Shown in pieces: positions 47,801 to 59,900 of a stretch of DNA of 64,000 nt; within the stretch, counting starts at the first letter, position 1, and every line of letters begins with the position of its first letter. The position numbers and the translations under genes were made by a program. Origin of the DNA: Mycogone perniciosa (taxonomy: Eukaryota > Ascomycota > Sordariomycetes > Hypocreales > Hypocreaceae); assembly GCA_025331125.1 (NCBI GenBank), contig JAOALB010000001.1:992001-1056000 (forward strand), read 5' to 3'. The notes beneath the pieces were generated by a model, which saw only the letters and a list, made by a program, of their open reading frames with translations, searched no databases and was not told where the DNA came from.

Positions 47801-50800
47801 CGAAGCGAAGTCTATTATCGCGCGTCTATCGCTTAGGGCGTCCGTCCCGTCTCACCAGCTGGAATCCGCTGGATGAGAGCTCGCTCGTATTCTTAGAAGC
47901 CTGTGGCGGGCTGACTGCTTATTAGGCTGGAGGCTGAGCCTCCGAGGCACTGAAGCGCTCCAAAAATGGCACCAGAGCAGGTACACCGCCAGCCAGACTC
48001 GGAGGTAGGACCTACTAGGTACGGAGTAGTGGGTTGAATCGATGGATGGGTTTGCTGGATGGCGTTTGTTAAGTTGCCGGGCGTGTGTTGTACATTCTTA
48101 CGAGTACGCGCGGCCTTTGGTTGGTGGAGATGCGATGGGCCACGTGAATCGTCTTGCCTTTCCCTTCTCCCTTCTCTTTCCTCGGCCAGGGTTGTTCATG
48201 GGGAACGGCTAGGCTATATCGGGTGTAATGGCGGTTTGCCAAGCAGGCAGTTGCGTGGATCATTTGCATACTCGTACGCGATGTTCAACATGTACATAGG
48301 GTCGGTGAGCATACCTACTAGGTAGGTAGTACAAAGTACGTACAGATCAGGTACTTTGTGCTACACACGATTGCTCCCTACATGCGTGGGAAGACTCCGT
48401 GCGAGGACTCCGTAGCAGCACCTGAAGTCCTGTCCCTCGCAGACGACAGGTGGGATGGAGGGTAGCGATACCAAGGCCCTGGGAAACTGGGTTTCAAACC
48501 CACGAGGCGATCTGGCGCGCGGTTCCTATATTTGGAATTACCTAGCGAACCGAGGGAGGGGATCCTTGTCAGACAAGGCCAAATCCAGATTCCAATAACC
48601 TCGTCATCCCTGCTTCTGCCCCCGTTGCATGATCGCTGTGCTGACTGACTTCAGAGGTCGAGTTGCGCAGCGGATCGCATGGGGAGGGAGGGGTTTGATT
48701 ACACGTTGGAAGCCTGGCAGGGCAATTGTTCTGCGCCTCATCTTGATCCGATCGCCATTCCAGGTGACCGGTTTTGAACTATCAATGGCTCATCAGGCGC
48801 ACGTGAAGGATGCTGTGAGTCTTTCCACATTCCCACACCCATTTTTATCGCCTCCCGCGGCCCCCAAGAATGCAGGTCTAAAGAAAAACCGACCCGCACG
48901 CCATCACCTGCTGTCAGTGGCTGCTGGTGTAATGGTGGTGATGGTGGTGGTGTATGTTCAACTGCTGCAGACTGCATGGCGTCACTGCTCTACCGTACTC
49001 CATAAGGACGGATGAATTGACGGACGAATTTTTGCCCAATAGTCCACATAAACTGTGGCTGCCAAGCTGAGCGAGGGTAAAAGGCCTTGCTCACATCCTG
49101 CGCAACACCCTGGAATCAATTTCAAATAACCAGCTGCGGATTTTCAATACCCAAGTTTGCCAGTCGATTGGCTGCTTCAGTTTGTTATGCTGGTTCATCA
49201 GGATTTGGCGACCGGCGTGGGCTGCCTCCACCACCAGTACAGCCGGACGGGCATCCGCTCCGAATGGTCAACAGCATCTAGGCGATGGAAGCGACAAGCC
49301 AGGAACCAGAATCCAATCCAACCCAACCCGAGCCAGGCACGGCCAGTTTGCGAGACCGCCTCGTGGCAGCTGGAGATGCGAGGAAACAGGGCTAGGTACC
49401 CCTAGCACCCTGTGCATCCTTGGATGCATGCTACATGTACTAATTCGAATTGCGATTGGGGATGCCCTCCCACTGGCCGTCCAACAACGGCCCAGCCCGC
49501 CAACGCTCATGACGGTTGAAACAAGCCGCACCGCCAAAGGACATCTTGGTACGGAATGGTACTGGACGGGGCACCCCGGGATTGGGGGACGCAGCCTTGT
49601 ATCTAGACATGACGATTGTGCTTGCGCTACCAGCTTCGCATGTCAATTACCTGAACAGGTTGGACACCTGCTGCCGTCGCTCCAGCTTGTCCCAATCAAG
49701 ACCGATAAAGCCCTGTCCATCGTGCTATATGGAAGGGTGCATGGAATCTCCCCCTCTCCTCGTACGACAGGAAGCAAATCAATTGCGGGATCTTACTGGT
49801 GGTTGATCAGGACGGGAAAGGTGGAGACCCAACGCCTAGTAGCCGGAACCTTGATTCAAGGTTCTTTCGCCGTTGCGATGCTCCTCCTCTAGGACTCAGG
49901 CGCGAGAGGAGACAACTCGTGATGCGAGTGTGACACACCTCTGTGGAAGCGTGACTGGCTTTCATTCGGTATTGACACAGACAGACACCAGCCGATGCAG
50001 GAACAAAGGATTTTGCTGCGCAAGAATAGTTGCGCAAGCGCAACGTACACCATTGCGCCACTGCCTTGATGCCTTACACACGAGACTCACCATGTTTCCC
50101 TATCAATTCCGGCCCCACGACCTCGCCGGCTACCGGACGGAATTGGCGACTATGGTGAAGACGCCACTAACTGCTCGCCTCTCATTGTCCGGCCTCGTGA
50201 TCGCGGGCTAATGGAGTCCCAACCGCAACGAACTCCTCGAGTTACGACTACGGAGTGTTGTACGCCATAATTTCACTCGCCCCCGGAATTCCGGTGCATC
50301 CGATCTACCCGTCATCTGACAGTTCTTTATCAATGCCGAGAGGACATGGCTATAGAGGAGCTTACACGCTTTGAGGTTGGTAGAATGCGAAAAATAGGGT
50401 TAATTAGCTAGCTTTGTCCTCCGTACTTCGTACTCGCACATGGGGATTTGTTTGCCTTGCTGACCGAATGCTGCTTAGCAACCAACCCAAGGACGATTAC
50501 GACACCACGCCGCTACGTGTCTCCGAGCGTGTGCCATTGCTGCATCTGCATGTAAGCAGCAATGGCGCAGGTACGAGGTGATATTGGCAGCTTCAATTCC
50601 GTACGTGTCTTTCCTGGCCCGTTGGCAACTCTGTTCTCAGCCCGTGGCATCTGGAAGATGCCGGGTGCTACTGTGCTCGAATTGCTGCTGCTAGCTAGCT
50701 GCCCAACTGCCTCCGTGACGACACCTGTTGTGCCGATTGTTTTACCACGATTCAGCAATAGGTACCTAGCCACCAGGAAAGAAATCCCTCTCTCCATTCC

Positions 50801-52492
50801 GTCATGCAGGATGCATCACCCATATCCATAGCCATGGTCCATGGTCATGGTCATAGCCATTGAGATGGCCAAAGCTGTCCCTGCTCACTCGCAGGTTATT
50901 TTGAGATGTGCCCCCAATCCCCATGTTTCATTTATTGGAGACAGAATTGCTGTTTTGGCTATGACAAGGACCCGAGAACGAGCTGACGGCGCACACCCTC
51001 CCTCCAGTTCAGCCTTGCTGCAGGTCAACTTTAGTGCTAGCCCCCAAAAACGCTCACACGCCCCCCTGGGCTTCCTAGGCGTCCGGTCAAGGACCAATGA
51101 CCTGCGCACTGGGTGGTGACTCTTCATGCTCCTCCCCGGCCCTGTTCTTTACCCTTATGCTGCGCCTTGAAGGCCGCCGAAGAGCACTGGCTCCGAGGGA
51201 GCAGCTCACCGTCCCATTCGCCCTGTGCCCGGCCGACCCTGCGCTCATCTGCTGCTGCGGCCTGGATTTCCAATCTTGGGCGTGGTGCCGCAGCCTTTCT
51301 TGGGCTGAAAGGAGTCATCTGTCAATCATGAGTAGTCAGACGTTTTCATATCGCTGTTCGCATTGCTGGCTGCCTTTGCTGGAACGCGCAGCCTCTTCCT
51401 CCCCTCGGTCGGCTGGCTGGCTGGCTGGCTGGCTCATCTCATATGTACGAGCACTACGGAGACGGAGTTGATGGCGCAGGACTGGCGTGAAGTCCACTGG
51501 CGTCACTTCGTGCCTTTGCTGTGGGGCCTCGGCTTTTCTTCGCACTTGGCCTCGACTCTCGGGGTCCTGTCTTGGTTGGGTCTTTTTGTCATTCTTTTGC
51601 TTACTTGTGATATTTCCCACTTTTTTCTTTACCTTTCCTCCCGCAAATTCGCCACGAGGACAAACGACAGACAAACCATGTCCAAGGCCCCCCAGAGCCC
51701 CGGCCCGATGGACCACTCCATCGGCACATCCCCAAAGTATTACAACCTTGTCCTTCTTTCCAGCCCACACCACAGTCGTAAGGCGTGCTCTTATCACACA
51801 GATACCCCGTCCCTGGCCTTGTCCTCCCTCACACCTCCTGCTAGATACCTACTATCTACACCTCTCCATGTCTAGTCCCTTGCTTCTGGGCTTCTCTTCC
51901 CTGGTCCTTACCGGAGGAGCAGGAAGAGGAGGAGGGTGCCTATGTACTCCCGTACAACACTACCGAACGGCCTTCACGCCATACCATGTCCTAGCTCCCG
52001 CTTGTCGTCGCGTTGTTGAGTCTCTAGGCTACGATGCGGAAGCTATTATAAGGCTACGATGCCTCGTCCCTTTTCATACCTACCTCTGCTTGCCTGCATT
52101 CACCATCCTTCGCCACATCCATCGTAACTTATGGCAGCTTCCTTTAGACAACCGTTCCCTTGCCTAATAGTTTTCTTCTTTGTGTCGTCGCCTTGCCAGT
52201 CTCTTCCATCCTCTTCCGTCACTGCTATAGTGTTATAAAGGCCCAGCTCCCGACATCTCAGATCAGAACAAAAGGCTTGTTCAAGGCATCAACTTCCAAA
52301 CCACGTCTCAACGACAAGCAACCACACTCCCCTCCCTTGCGCATTTGTTGGCCCACGACACAGACCTGGTATAGGGCCCCTCGATCTATAAGGCGATCGA
52401 TCTTATATGTGGCCTTCCCCTCCACTACACTACATACAACATATCGTTGCCAACCAACAACTCAAACTACTGCCGCACTAGCATATCTCGCA
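44845..52492. other. Gene-poor region, 7.6 kb
   Basis: No gene could be supported over this long stretch. Open frames are short, mutually overlapping and without family features. The DNA holds many TACTCCGTA-type motifs (about 45690, 46108, 47167, 48018, 50423), short direct repeats such as the GGCT run at 51411, and from about 51100 a CT-rich segment that may be the leader of the small gene at 52493. No tRNA, rRNA or transposon ends were seen. Confidence 0.5.
51411..51434. repeat. GGCT tetranucleotide repeat
   Basis: Six tandem GGCT units in non-coding DNA upstream of the small Cys-rich gene. Confidence 0.9.
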
Positions 52493-52726
52493 ATGTGCTA
52501 TCAGCTTGTGGAGCTCTATGCAGCATGCCGCTGCCTCTACTACCAACATGCCATTGACCGTTGTGCGGCATATGGACGACCTGGCCATGACATCCAGCAA
52601 CGCACGATCTATGTGGGCTATGCCTGCAGTGCCCATACCGACGGCAACGATCAGCATGCACCAGAGTACAACTACGCGGATTCAGGCTACAGCAGTGGCC
52701 GCTCCAGCAGCAAACGCTACCGATGA
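52493..52726 (+). CDS. Tiny Cys/His-rich protein
   Basis: A 77-residue frame starting ATG in context CGCAATGTG. The first 50 residues are ordered: MCYQLVELYAACRCLYYQHA, then DRCAAYGRPGHDIQQRT and VGYACSAH. Cys2, 12, 14, 24, 46 and His19, 32, 48 could bind one or two zinc ions. The last 25 residues are Ser/Tyr-rich and disordered, ending in KRYR. I recall very similar short proteins starting MCY in many Eurotiomycetes and related fungi, but no function is known to me. It has no signal peptide. The frame is open further upstream, yet the sequence before this Met is CT-derived low complexity and the conserved part begins here. It is alone in a long gene-poor region with a long CT-rich leader. 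Confidence 0.7.
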   Translation: MCYQLVELYAACRCLYYQHAIDRCAAYGRPGHDIQQRTIYVGYACSAHTDGNDQHAPEYNYADSGYSSGRSSSKRYR

Positions 52727-53050
52727 AGGGTCTTGTCTTCGGTAGCTGGTTGCCAGGCATGGCGCTTTCCCCGACTAGTTCACTTCGAGCTTGACGATTG
52801 GTTCGCATATCTCTACTCGTCAACTTCATCCTGTCTCATCATCCCCCCCCCACGTGCGCCACGACCGTCGAACTCCATCCTCCGGCGGCTCTATTCGCTT
52901 GCAAATGCATCCGACCAACCCCTGTTCTTCTCCCCCTTCTTCTCCACCTCGCTTTCCACTATTCACGACATCACGACGTTACCGAAGACATGAAAATGAG
53001 ATAATGACTTCTCTCTTTTCCCCCGAGACACATTCCGACGACTATTCATT

Positions 53051-53100
53051 ATCATCATCATCATCATCATCATCATCTCCTCATTCTCCTCATTCTCCTC
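53051..53100. repeat. ATC microsatellite followed by TCCTCATTC repeats
   Basis: Nine ATC units, then two to three TTCTCCTCA-type units, in the presumed 3' region of the tiny Cys-rich gene. Confidence 0.9.
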
Positions 53101-55424
53101 GACACTGAAGACTCTTTTACTGGATCAGGCTTCATCTGCACATGAAGGTGCATGTGCATCGACACCTGCTTCTTGCGACATTCGTCATCCTTTCGGTCTC
53201 TTACAATGGCTATCTGCCTCGTGATGATCTAGACTTCCTTTTGCATGGCATTGGAATTGGCATCGGAGTTTTTTGTCTTTTATCATTCGGCTCTGGGAAT
53301 TAACGAAGGAACGGCCACGCTCGGAGTGAGCTTTATGTGTTCTTGGCGTGCCAAGGTTCCTCACGGCAACCTGCATACAGGGCCAACTGGTTTGGTCTCG
53401 AGATACACACTATGCCATGATATGGCATAGAATTTCTTGGTTTAACAACTCTGTCATTTTTCTTCACCCCCATTCCTATTCTATTTGGTTGCCTTCTTGT
53501 TCTTGCATTCATTGGGTGTGGGAGCAGCGTTTATTTGGGCGGAGGAAACATGGGATATACTTGGCGTTGCATTTATGGGAATTGGTAATGTTTTATTTGA
53601 TGCGATTTTATTCTTTATTTTTCCTTCATGCCCTTTTTCTTTTTCATTCCATTTTCGTGGTACTCTCCCATCATTTCTTTTTTTCTCTCTATCTTGGACC
53701 GTCATGGATTATCTAGATGGACTGCGCAGGACGCAGTGGATCATCGATAGTGTACTGGCGGCGAACCACCAGCTCATACAAGAACAGCACTGGATGCTGT
53801 TGCAATGCAAATAGACAGTTGTGCAACCTTTGTTCCCCACCTCTAACGTGTTTCAAACGGCCTATTAATCCATCCGAAGCCGCCTCTCACTCTATTACAA
53901 ACTTCAAACGCTTATGCCTGTGTATGTATGTTTTCATGCAGAGACGGACCAATTTCTCCACCAACGCACTCGAATTCGGCCCGTGGATGAAGTTGTTCAT
54001 CGGAGCCGACCGAGGTCCGTAGGATCGGCTTCTTCGATGCTACCTACTCCATACTATTACTCCATAGCAGTCCATCGATTGGAGTAGTATGGCCTACGAA
54101 GAGCTGATGTCTTGGGTAACTTTTTTTTTCTTGCAACAGAGATGCCAAGTTCAACGGCTTTGCAGCCGGACGTGATAATAAATAAGCGGACCCATTTTAC
54201 TAGAGGTACGGAGTAGTAGTCGTAGTCCGTACTCCGTTCCGTAGTGATGGTTCATTTTTAGCACAAGCACATACGAAGTCGTAGTACTCCGTAGTAGTAC
54301 TAATATTATTAGAACTTGGGCCAACTGCTCGAGGCCCAGCTACCTATGTACTCGTATGTAATAATTACAAGGATAAGGATACTACCAGTCGTAGGGAGCA
54401 CTAGCATTATTACTGTGAACTTAATAGTATGTTCTCAGCCAGAAGCCACTGCTGTAATGAACAAGGGATTGCAGATTGAGGAGGGATAAAAATAGGTCTT
54501 GCTTTTTGCCTGATCTGGCGGTAGTGGGATCCGTTTCTTTTTCTAACCACCTATCGGAAAGGGGGGCTTGATGGATGACGGAGAATTCCTATATCACATA
54601 CATACGAGGCACGAGGCACGAGCGAGGGAACTCGTGCCCGGCAGAACTACTCGGTGCTGGGACAGGGATTTGTAGGCGCAAATAAACGGCGGGAGGACAT
54701 TGGTGGGTGATTTTTTGTGCTCCGTAGTTTTGAGTTAATAAAAAGAACAGAGCGAAGGCTTGGAGGCAAGGATGGATACGATGGACTGAGTTTGTTGGCA
54801 GGCAGTAGTATAGCATGTACATACGGAGTATGGGCGCGTCTGTTTAGGCGCCTTGACGCGATATTCAAGGGGAGAATGAGGATGAAGAGGATAATGATGA
54901 TGATGACAAAAAGGAAAAATTTTGTGCGCGTATTTTCTTGGCGGAAACTCGGGAGTCGGGATTCCAATTACCGAGGGTTGTTGGTTGGATTGCCGGTGAC
55001 GTTTGTTTCGTTTCGTTTCGTTTTGTTTTTGTTGGTTTACGAGTGGTCCATATCGGGTTTGATGAGGCTCCAATTGTTGAGCAACTGCCGAGGCGATGAC
55101 ATTTTTTTGTGGATGTTAGATGCAGCGATGTCATACGATCCAATTTTCCCTCTCGCTCCCTTATTACTCGTAATTCATCATCATTTAGACTCTTGGTCCG
55201 TCCATCCGTTTCTACTTGTCACACCGAGGCTAATGGTTTGTACGAAGTAGTACGGAGTACTATAGTATGCGGATTACCTGAGGGTGAGGTAGTACTCTTA
55301 GCAGTAGTGCGACGTAGAAGGAATTTTTTTCTCCTCAACCACGTGGAAGGGTGGTATTCATCTCCTAAGGCTGGTTGGACGAGATATTTGGATCCGTGCC
55401 CCAACATGTACATTCTATTCGTAT

Positions 55425-55454
55425 GTACTCCGTACTCCGTATTACTTCGTACTT
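55425..55454. repeat. Double TACTCCGTA motif
   Basis: Two overlapping copies of GTACTCCGTA, then a variant TACTTCGTAC, in intergenic DNA. Confidence 0.8.
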
Positions 55455-56397
55455 GAAAAGCTAGTCGTTCTAGATAGATGTTTGTTCCGGATAATATCTT
55501 GGGCGTCTCGGGCGACATATTCTAGGCAGAAGCATTTCATCCATGATACATACATACTCCGTACTAATCGTACATACTCCATTAGCTACGCCTGGCCGAC
55601 CGGCTTCTGCGACAGAGATGGGAGTCATGACCGAGAGAGCTTCTGGAGTCGCCGGCGCGGGTTTTCTTGGCGCCCGCACATACCTGTGATGAAGCGTTCA
55701 CGGGGACAATCACACATTCCTTTCCCTTTTCGTCGTCATCTCCTTGTATACGAGCGTGCTACAAGAGGGCGTGTGCAGATGGGATGGCAGATCGGCGGGT
55801 TTGTGCGACGCAGGCTAGCCTTACGGGTGAGACATGACCAGAAGTGCCATCATTAAGCTTTTGTGGAACCAAACGCCATCCTTTTTTCGTCCCCTTCTCT
55901 TCTTCTCTTCTGTCTCTCCTCCCGGGCGGCTTTCTGGCTCGGTGACCGCCGACCGGCATGGGATTCCAGATGGGGATTGTCGCCGGCCGATGGGATGGAG
56001 ATGATGGGGATTGTACGGAGCAGCCGGTCCGTGTTAGAGTGAGGGTGAGGGTAATACTACGACGACGACAACGGCGACGAGACGGAGTATTATTGCCGAG
56101 ATTGTACGGAGTACGTTCGTTGGTATTAGTCCATTTTTTTAATGAAGAGTTCGGAGGGCTCGGGACCCTCTTTTTTTCCCTTCTTTTTTCCCCTGTTGTT
56201 GCTGTTGTTGTTGTTGTTTGTTCCAATGGGATCTGCATCGCAAAGATGGTGATGATTGTCTCTGGTCATGATCACCATGGAAAGGCAGCTGTTGTTGTAT
56301 AGGTGCATTGCATCGGGGAGCGGCCAATCATCCGAGTGCGCTCAAGTGAAGCATCTCGAGATTCGTTGAGCTCTTGAGCAGGTCATTGCTGTTGTGC

Positions 56398-56415
56398 GTA
56401 CTCCGTACTCCGTAC
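56398..56415. repeat. Double TACTCCGTA motif
   Basis: Two directly repeated ACTCCGT units within GTACTCCGTACTCCGTAC, about 550 bp upstream of the MFS gene start. Confidence 0.85.
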
Positions 56416-56962
56416 TACCTGCGACTTGGCAGCCAGAGGAAGGAGAAAACCTCACCCGCAGCAGAAGGCGCTCCTCGTGGTTCGCCTCGAGATGTGCCAT
56501 TAGATTCATGGAACAGCCGCTCCATTCATTCTATCTATTGCTACCATCACCAACACCATCCGCATCCTCCTCTTTCGGCATTTCTGCCTTCTTTTCTCTT
56601 CTCCTGAGACATTCGTTTATATTCTTAGGAACACTGAATTTGTCACGTTCTTTGTGGCAAATGTTTTCATGTTTCTTCATTCTTCTGTGATTCTCGCGCT
56701 TCTATCCTGTGCTGCCCTTATTGCACCAGTGACTTGTCTCGTTCAATAACACTGGTCCCAAGCCCGCATCGACTCACTACCTCTTCTCGAGGGCCCTGGG
56801 TGGCCCAGGCAATTTCACTCATTCTCTCTAGTCATACTCTCAACTGTTTTAAACCTCACCTCTCGACCAACCTGCGACACTCATCGACAAAGGAACGAGG
56901 TGGCGATGGTCTGGGCCCTACCCAGCTATACTCAGGCCTAATATCCTCATCGAGACACCAAC

Positions 56963-59900
56963 ATGGAGACCAGTGATTTCGATCACACTCCCGCCCCCAG
57001 TGGCTGTCCGTCTCTCGGGACGCTCCGGACTGAAGAAGCCAAGATGCCCGATTCAAATCCGTCATCAGCCAACAGGACCGCAGTCTTTCGACACCACTTG
57101 TTAAAGACTTCGACGAGTGGTCCTACTCTTGTCGATAGAGACGCACCTGCACCACCGGTTGTTAGTCGATCTCCGCCTATTCGTACTCCACCCCAGACAA
57201 CACTAAAGGGGGAGCATGAGAACCGCGTCTCTGTCCCAGCTAGAGCGTCCTCAACAGTTCCGAGTTCTCTTTCTCCCGCTTATTTCCACGGCAAGACTGC
57301 GGTTTCGTCGCCCATTCGAATGATTGATCGTGAATGCATCAACCCTTCCATACACAAGAACCAAACGCATACTGACGCACACCATCCTGGGTTGCTAGAA
57401 GGGGCTGACTTTTGTGACAATGGTGCTCTAGCTATGGGGTCCCACAGCTTCATATCTTCGACGAACCCCTCGTCGCCAAGCCCTGATTTCTCCATGACAA
57501 GTGGAGAGATGCATCGGGTGCTCTCCAGTGGCGATATTTCCATCACCGATGTCACAGTGCCAGTGTACCATCAAAAAGGACACAGCTTAGCTGTCAAGGT
57601 TCGTCCTGCATTCAATTACTACCCAGCGCATAATCCCGTGATTCTCGGAGAGAAACATGGGCTAGACTACAGCCGCTCCTGCAACAAGGCTCGTCCGTTG
57701 ACCCTGAGCTAGAAGACCCCAAGACTTCAGGGCGATCTGATGATGGTGGTGCCGCTTCGAAGGGTACGCAATCTGTCAACGCCGGTGATCCTGCAACCAA
57801 GCCCAGCTTCTCGAGCCCAGGGCGAGAATTGAGGCCCCCCAAGGTCCGAACCTTCACGACCGAGTTTACTCAGGACTACAAACCTCAAAATCGCGTTTAC
57901 GAGCCAGAGGTTAAGCCGTTCACAGAAGACGTCCCTAACGAGGTTTCGCGAGAAGGTAGAAAACAAGACCCCGAGCGTCCTTCACAAAAAGAAGGACAAC
58001 CAACACATGATGTACGCCTGGTTAAGCATGATGACTCTCTTGAACGGCACTACCATCTGCCAAAGGCTCAAGCATACGTGGATCAACACCGGCCTTCTGG
58101 CTTTCCCTCTCTGCAAGCGCTCAGAGAGTGTGGCCGATGCAATACTCAAGCAAAGGCAGAGAAGTACGGTATCGATGAGTGCATTAAGATGCCTTCCGAA
58201 GTCCCGGCAAAAAAGCATTCTATCCAGGGCGATGATGCTTATCCTACGTACGCGGGTCCAGGTATACACGATATATCATTGTGTGAGCAATGTCCGGCTG
58301 AGTTGGAAGCTGAACGGCACACAACATCGGAATGCAACAAGTATCCCGTATATGCCGGCCCTGACCCGCACTCTCTGGAATATTGTACTAGATGCCCTAC
58401 CGGTGTCGTGCAAATTCATAAGGTTTCGGAATGCTCAAAATATCCAGTCTATACCAGTCCACCGCAGCACCACATCGATTCCTGTGTAAAGGAGCTGGCA
58501 GAGGATCTAGAATGCTCCCCTACCACAGCGTCAACTAAAGGGAGATAGGAATCTCAGACCGAACGCCCTAAGGAGGAGTATTTGGAAAGCCATTCAGCTT
58601 CAGGACGTCCAGAACGCGATGCCTTCACGTCAGAGACAGGCCAGGAAATTCGATCCTTCAAAGAGAGGTCTAGCACCGAAAATCAGTCTGTGTCCACCAA
58701 TCAGCCACTCATTCATGCTCCTATTCCCGTCTCGAAAGTGAGACCTGTTTTCACGGAGCAGAGATCGGTTAGCGGTCATGGTAGCCATGGCTCGGTGCCG
58801 AAGGTCAAGCCCGCTCGGGAGGAATCCAATCAGTCATCTCTTCAGATTTCACCCTATTTCAATGCGGAATCAGATCACTCACGTCACTTTGAGAATGGTA
58901 ATGTCAAGAAAGACAATGTATCCGACCATTCATCTGTAGGGGCTCGCTCTTTTGCCTCGACATTGGATTACAAACGGACTGCTCAATGGCTTCGTGAGAT
59001 TCTGAAGTATCCCGAGACTTACACCTCCAAGTTCACAGAACTTCCGGAGAAAATGAGGAGGAAAAAGTCTGAGGAAGATCAAAGAAAGCTGTCTGACACT
59101 GTGGTATCCAGCATCCTTCCGTCTCGTCGTCTTACAGGCTTTTCGGCACAATCCGGCAAATCGGAACCGAAAATTGATGCGGCCTTATTCCAAAGAGCTG
59201 TCAGTGATCTGGAGAAGCTTCTTAATGAAGCCATTGCGATTGCTTCAGAAGTGGTCCAACCACCTGAAACGCCTACGTTTCCAAAGTACCATCAGCCGTC
59301 AATTAGCCTGCATTCACATTGTCGCAGCCGCCAGAGTATTCATGGTGGAGATGGGACCTCTCACGATGATACCACACACGAATGTGTTGGGAGCACCGGT
59401 AACTTTGAAGAAGTCGATTTGCACGACGATGGCCAACAGCAGAGGCCCCCGTATCAGCATGCAGCCACTTACACTGGTGTTCCAGAGCGGCCGCGACTGA
59501 ACGAGATTATTCAAAATTACTCCAGCCCTTGCGAAGATATCAAGTCCAGGGGCTTTGCTACCCAGAGTGCCCAGCAGGAGATATCTCCACAACCGACAAC
59601 CGGGGTGTCGTTCACTGTTCCCAGAAGAGCATCCAGCGTAAAATTGGCAGGCCATGCCACAGCTGAGTCTCGCAAATTTCCAGCCAAGCGCCCTCTTTCT
59701 TCTGGGTCGCATAAACTAAATCACAAATCGCAGTACGATGATTTGACAAAGGGCGCAAAGGATGCCAATTCGCATATAAGATCTCACCAGGGAGGTAGAT
59801 CGGCATCAAGAGCCCCAACTGGCCAACATACCTCACGCGCAAAGCATGCCTCCCACGATTCTGGCGAAGACGAGCTTCCTGAACTTCCTGGTCGTGATGT

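Larger units (their letters stand above)
52727..56962. other. Gene-poor region, 4.2 kb
   Basis: No gene is supported. It holds an ATC microsatellite (53051-53100), T-rich stretches near 53600, many TACTCCGTA motifs between 54040 and 56415, and the promoter and CT-rich leader of the MFS gene. Short frames such as 53142-53303 have a hydrophobic stretch but no other support. Confidence 0.5.

Noticed and set aside
48480..48500. tRNA T-arm-like sequence GGGTTTCAAACCC
   Set aside because: The stem is only four bases when the loop is set to seven, and no acceptor, D or anticodon arms can be folded around it.
51471..51875. 134-codon ATG frame with a hydrophobic stretch on the plus strand
   Set aside because: The hydrophobic residues follow from CT-rich DNA, and several frames here are open at once. 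More likely leader DNA of the small gene at 52493.
53142..53303. 53-codon frame starting MKVHVHRHLLLATF, signal-peptide-like
   Set aside because: Too short, no Cys pattern or conserved block, and located in the presumed 3' untranslated region of the tiny Cys-rich gene.
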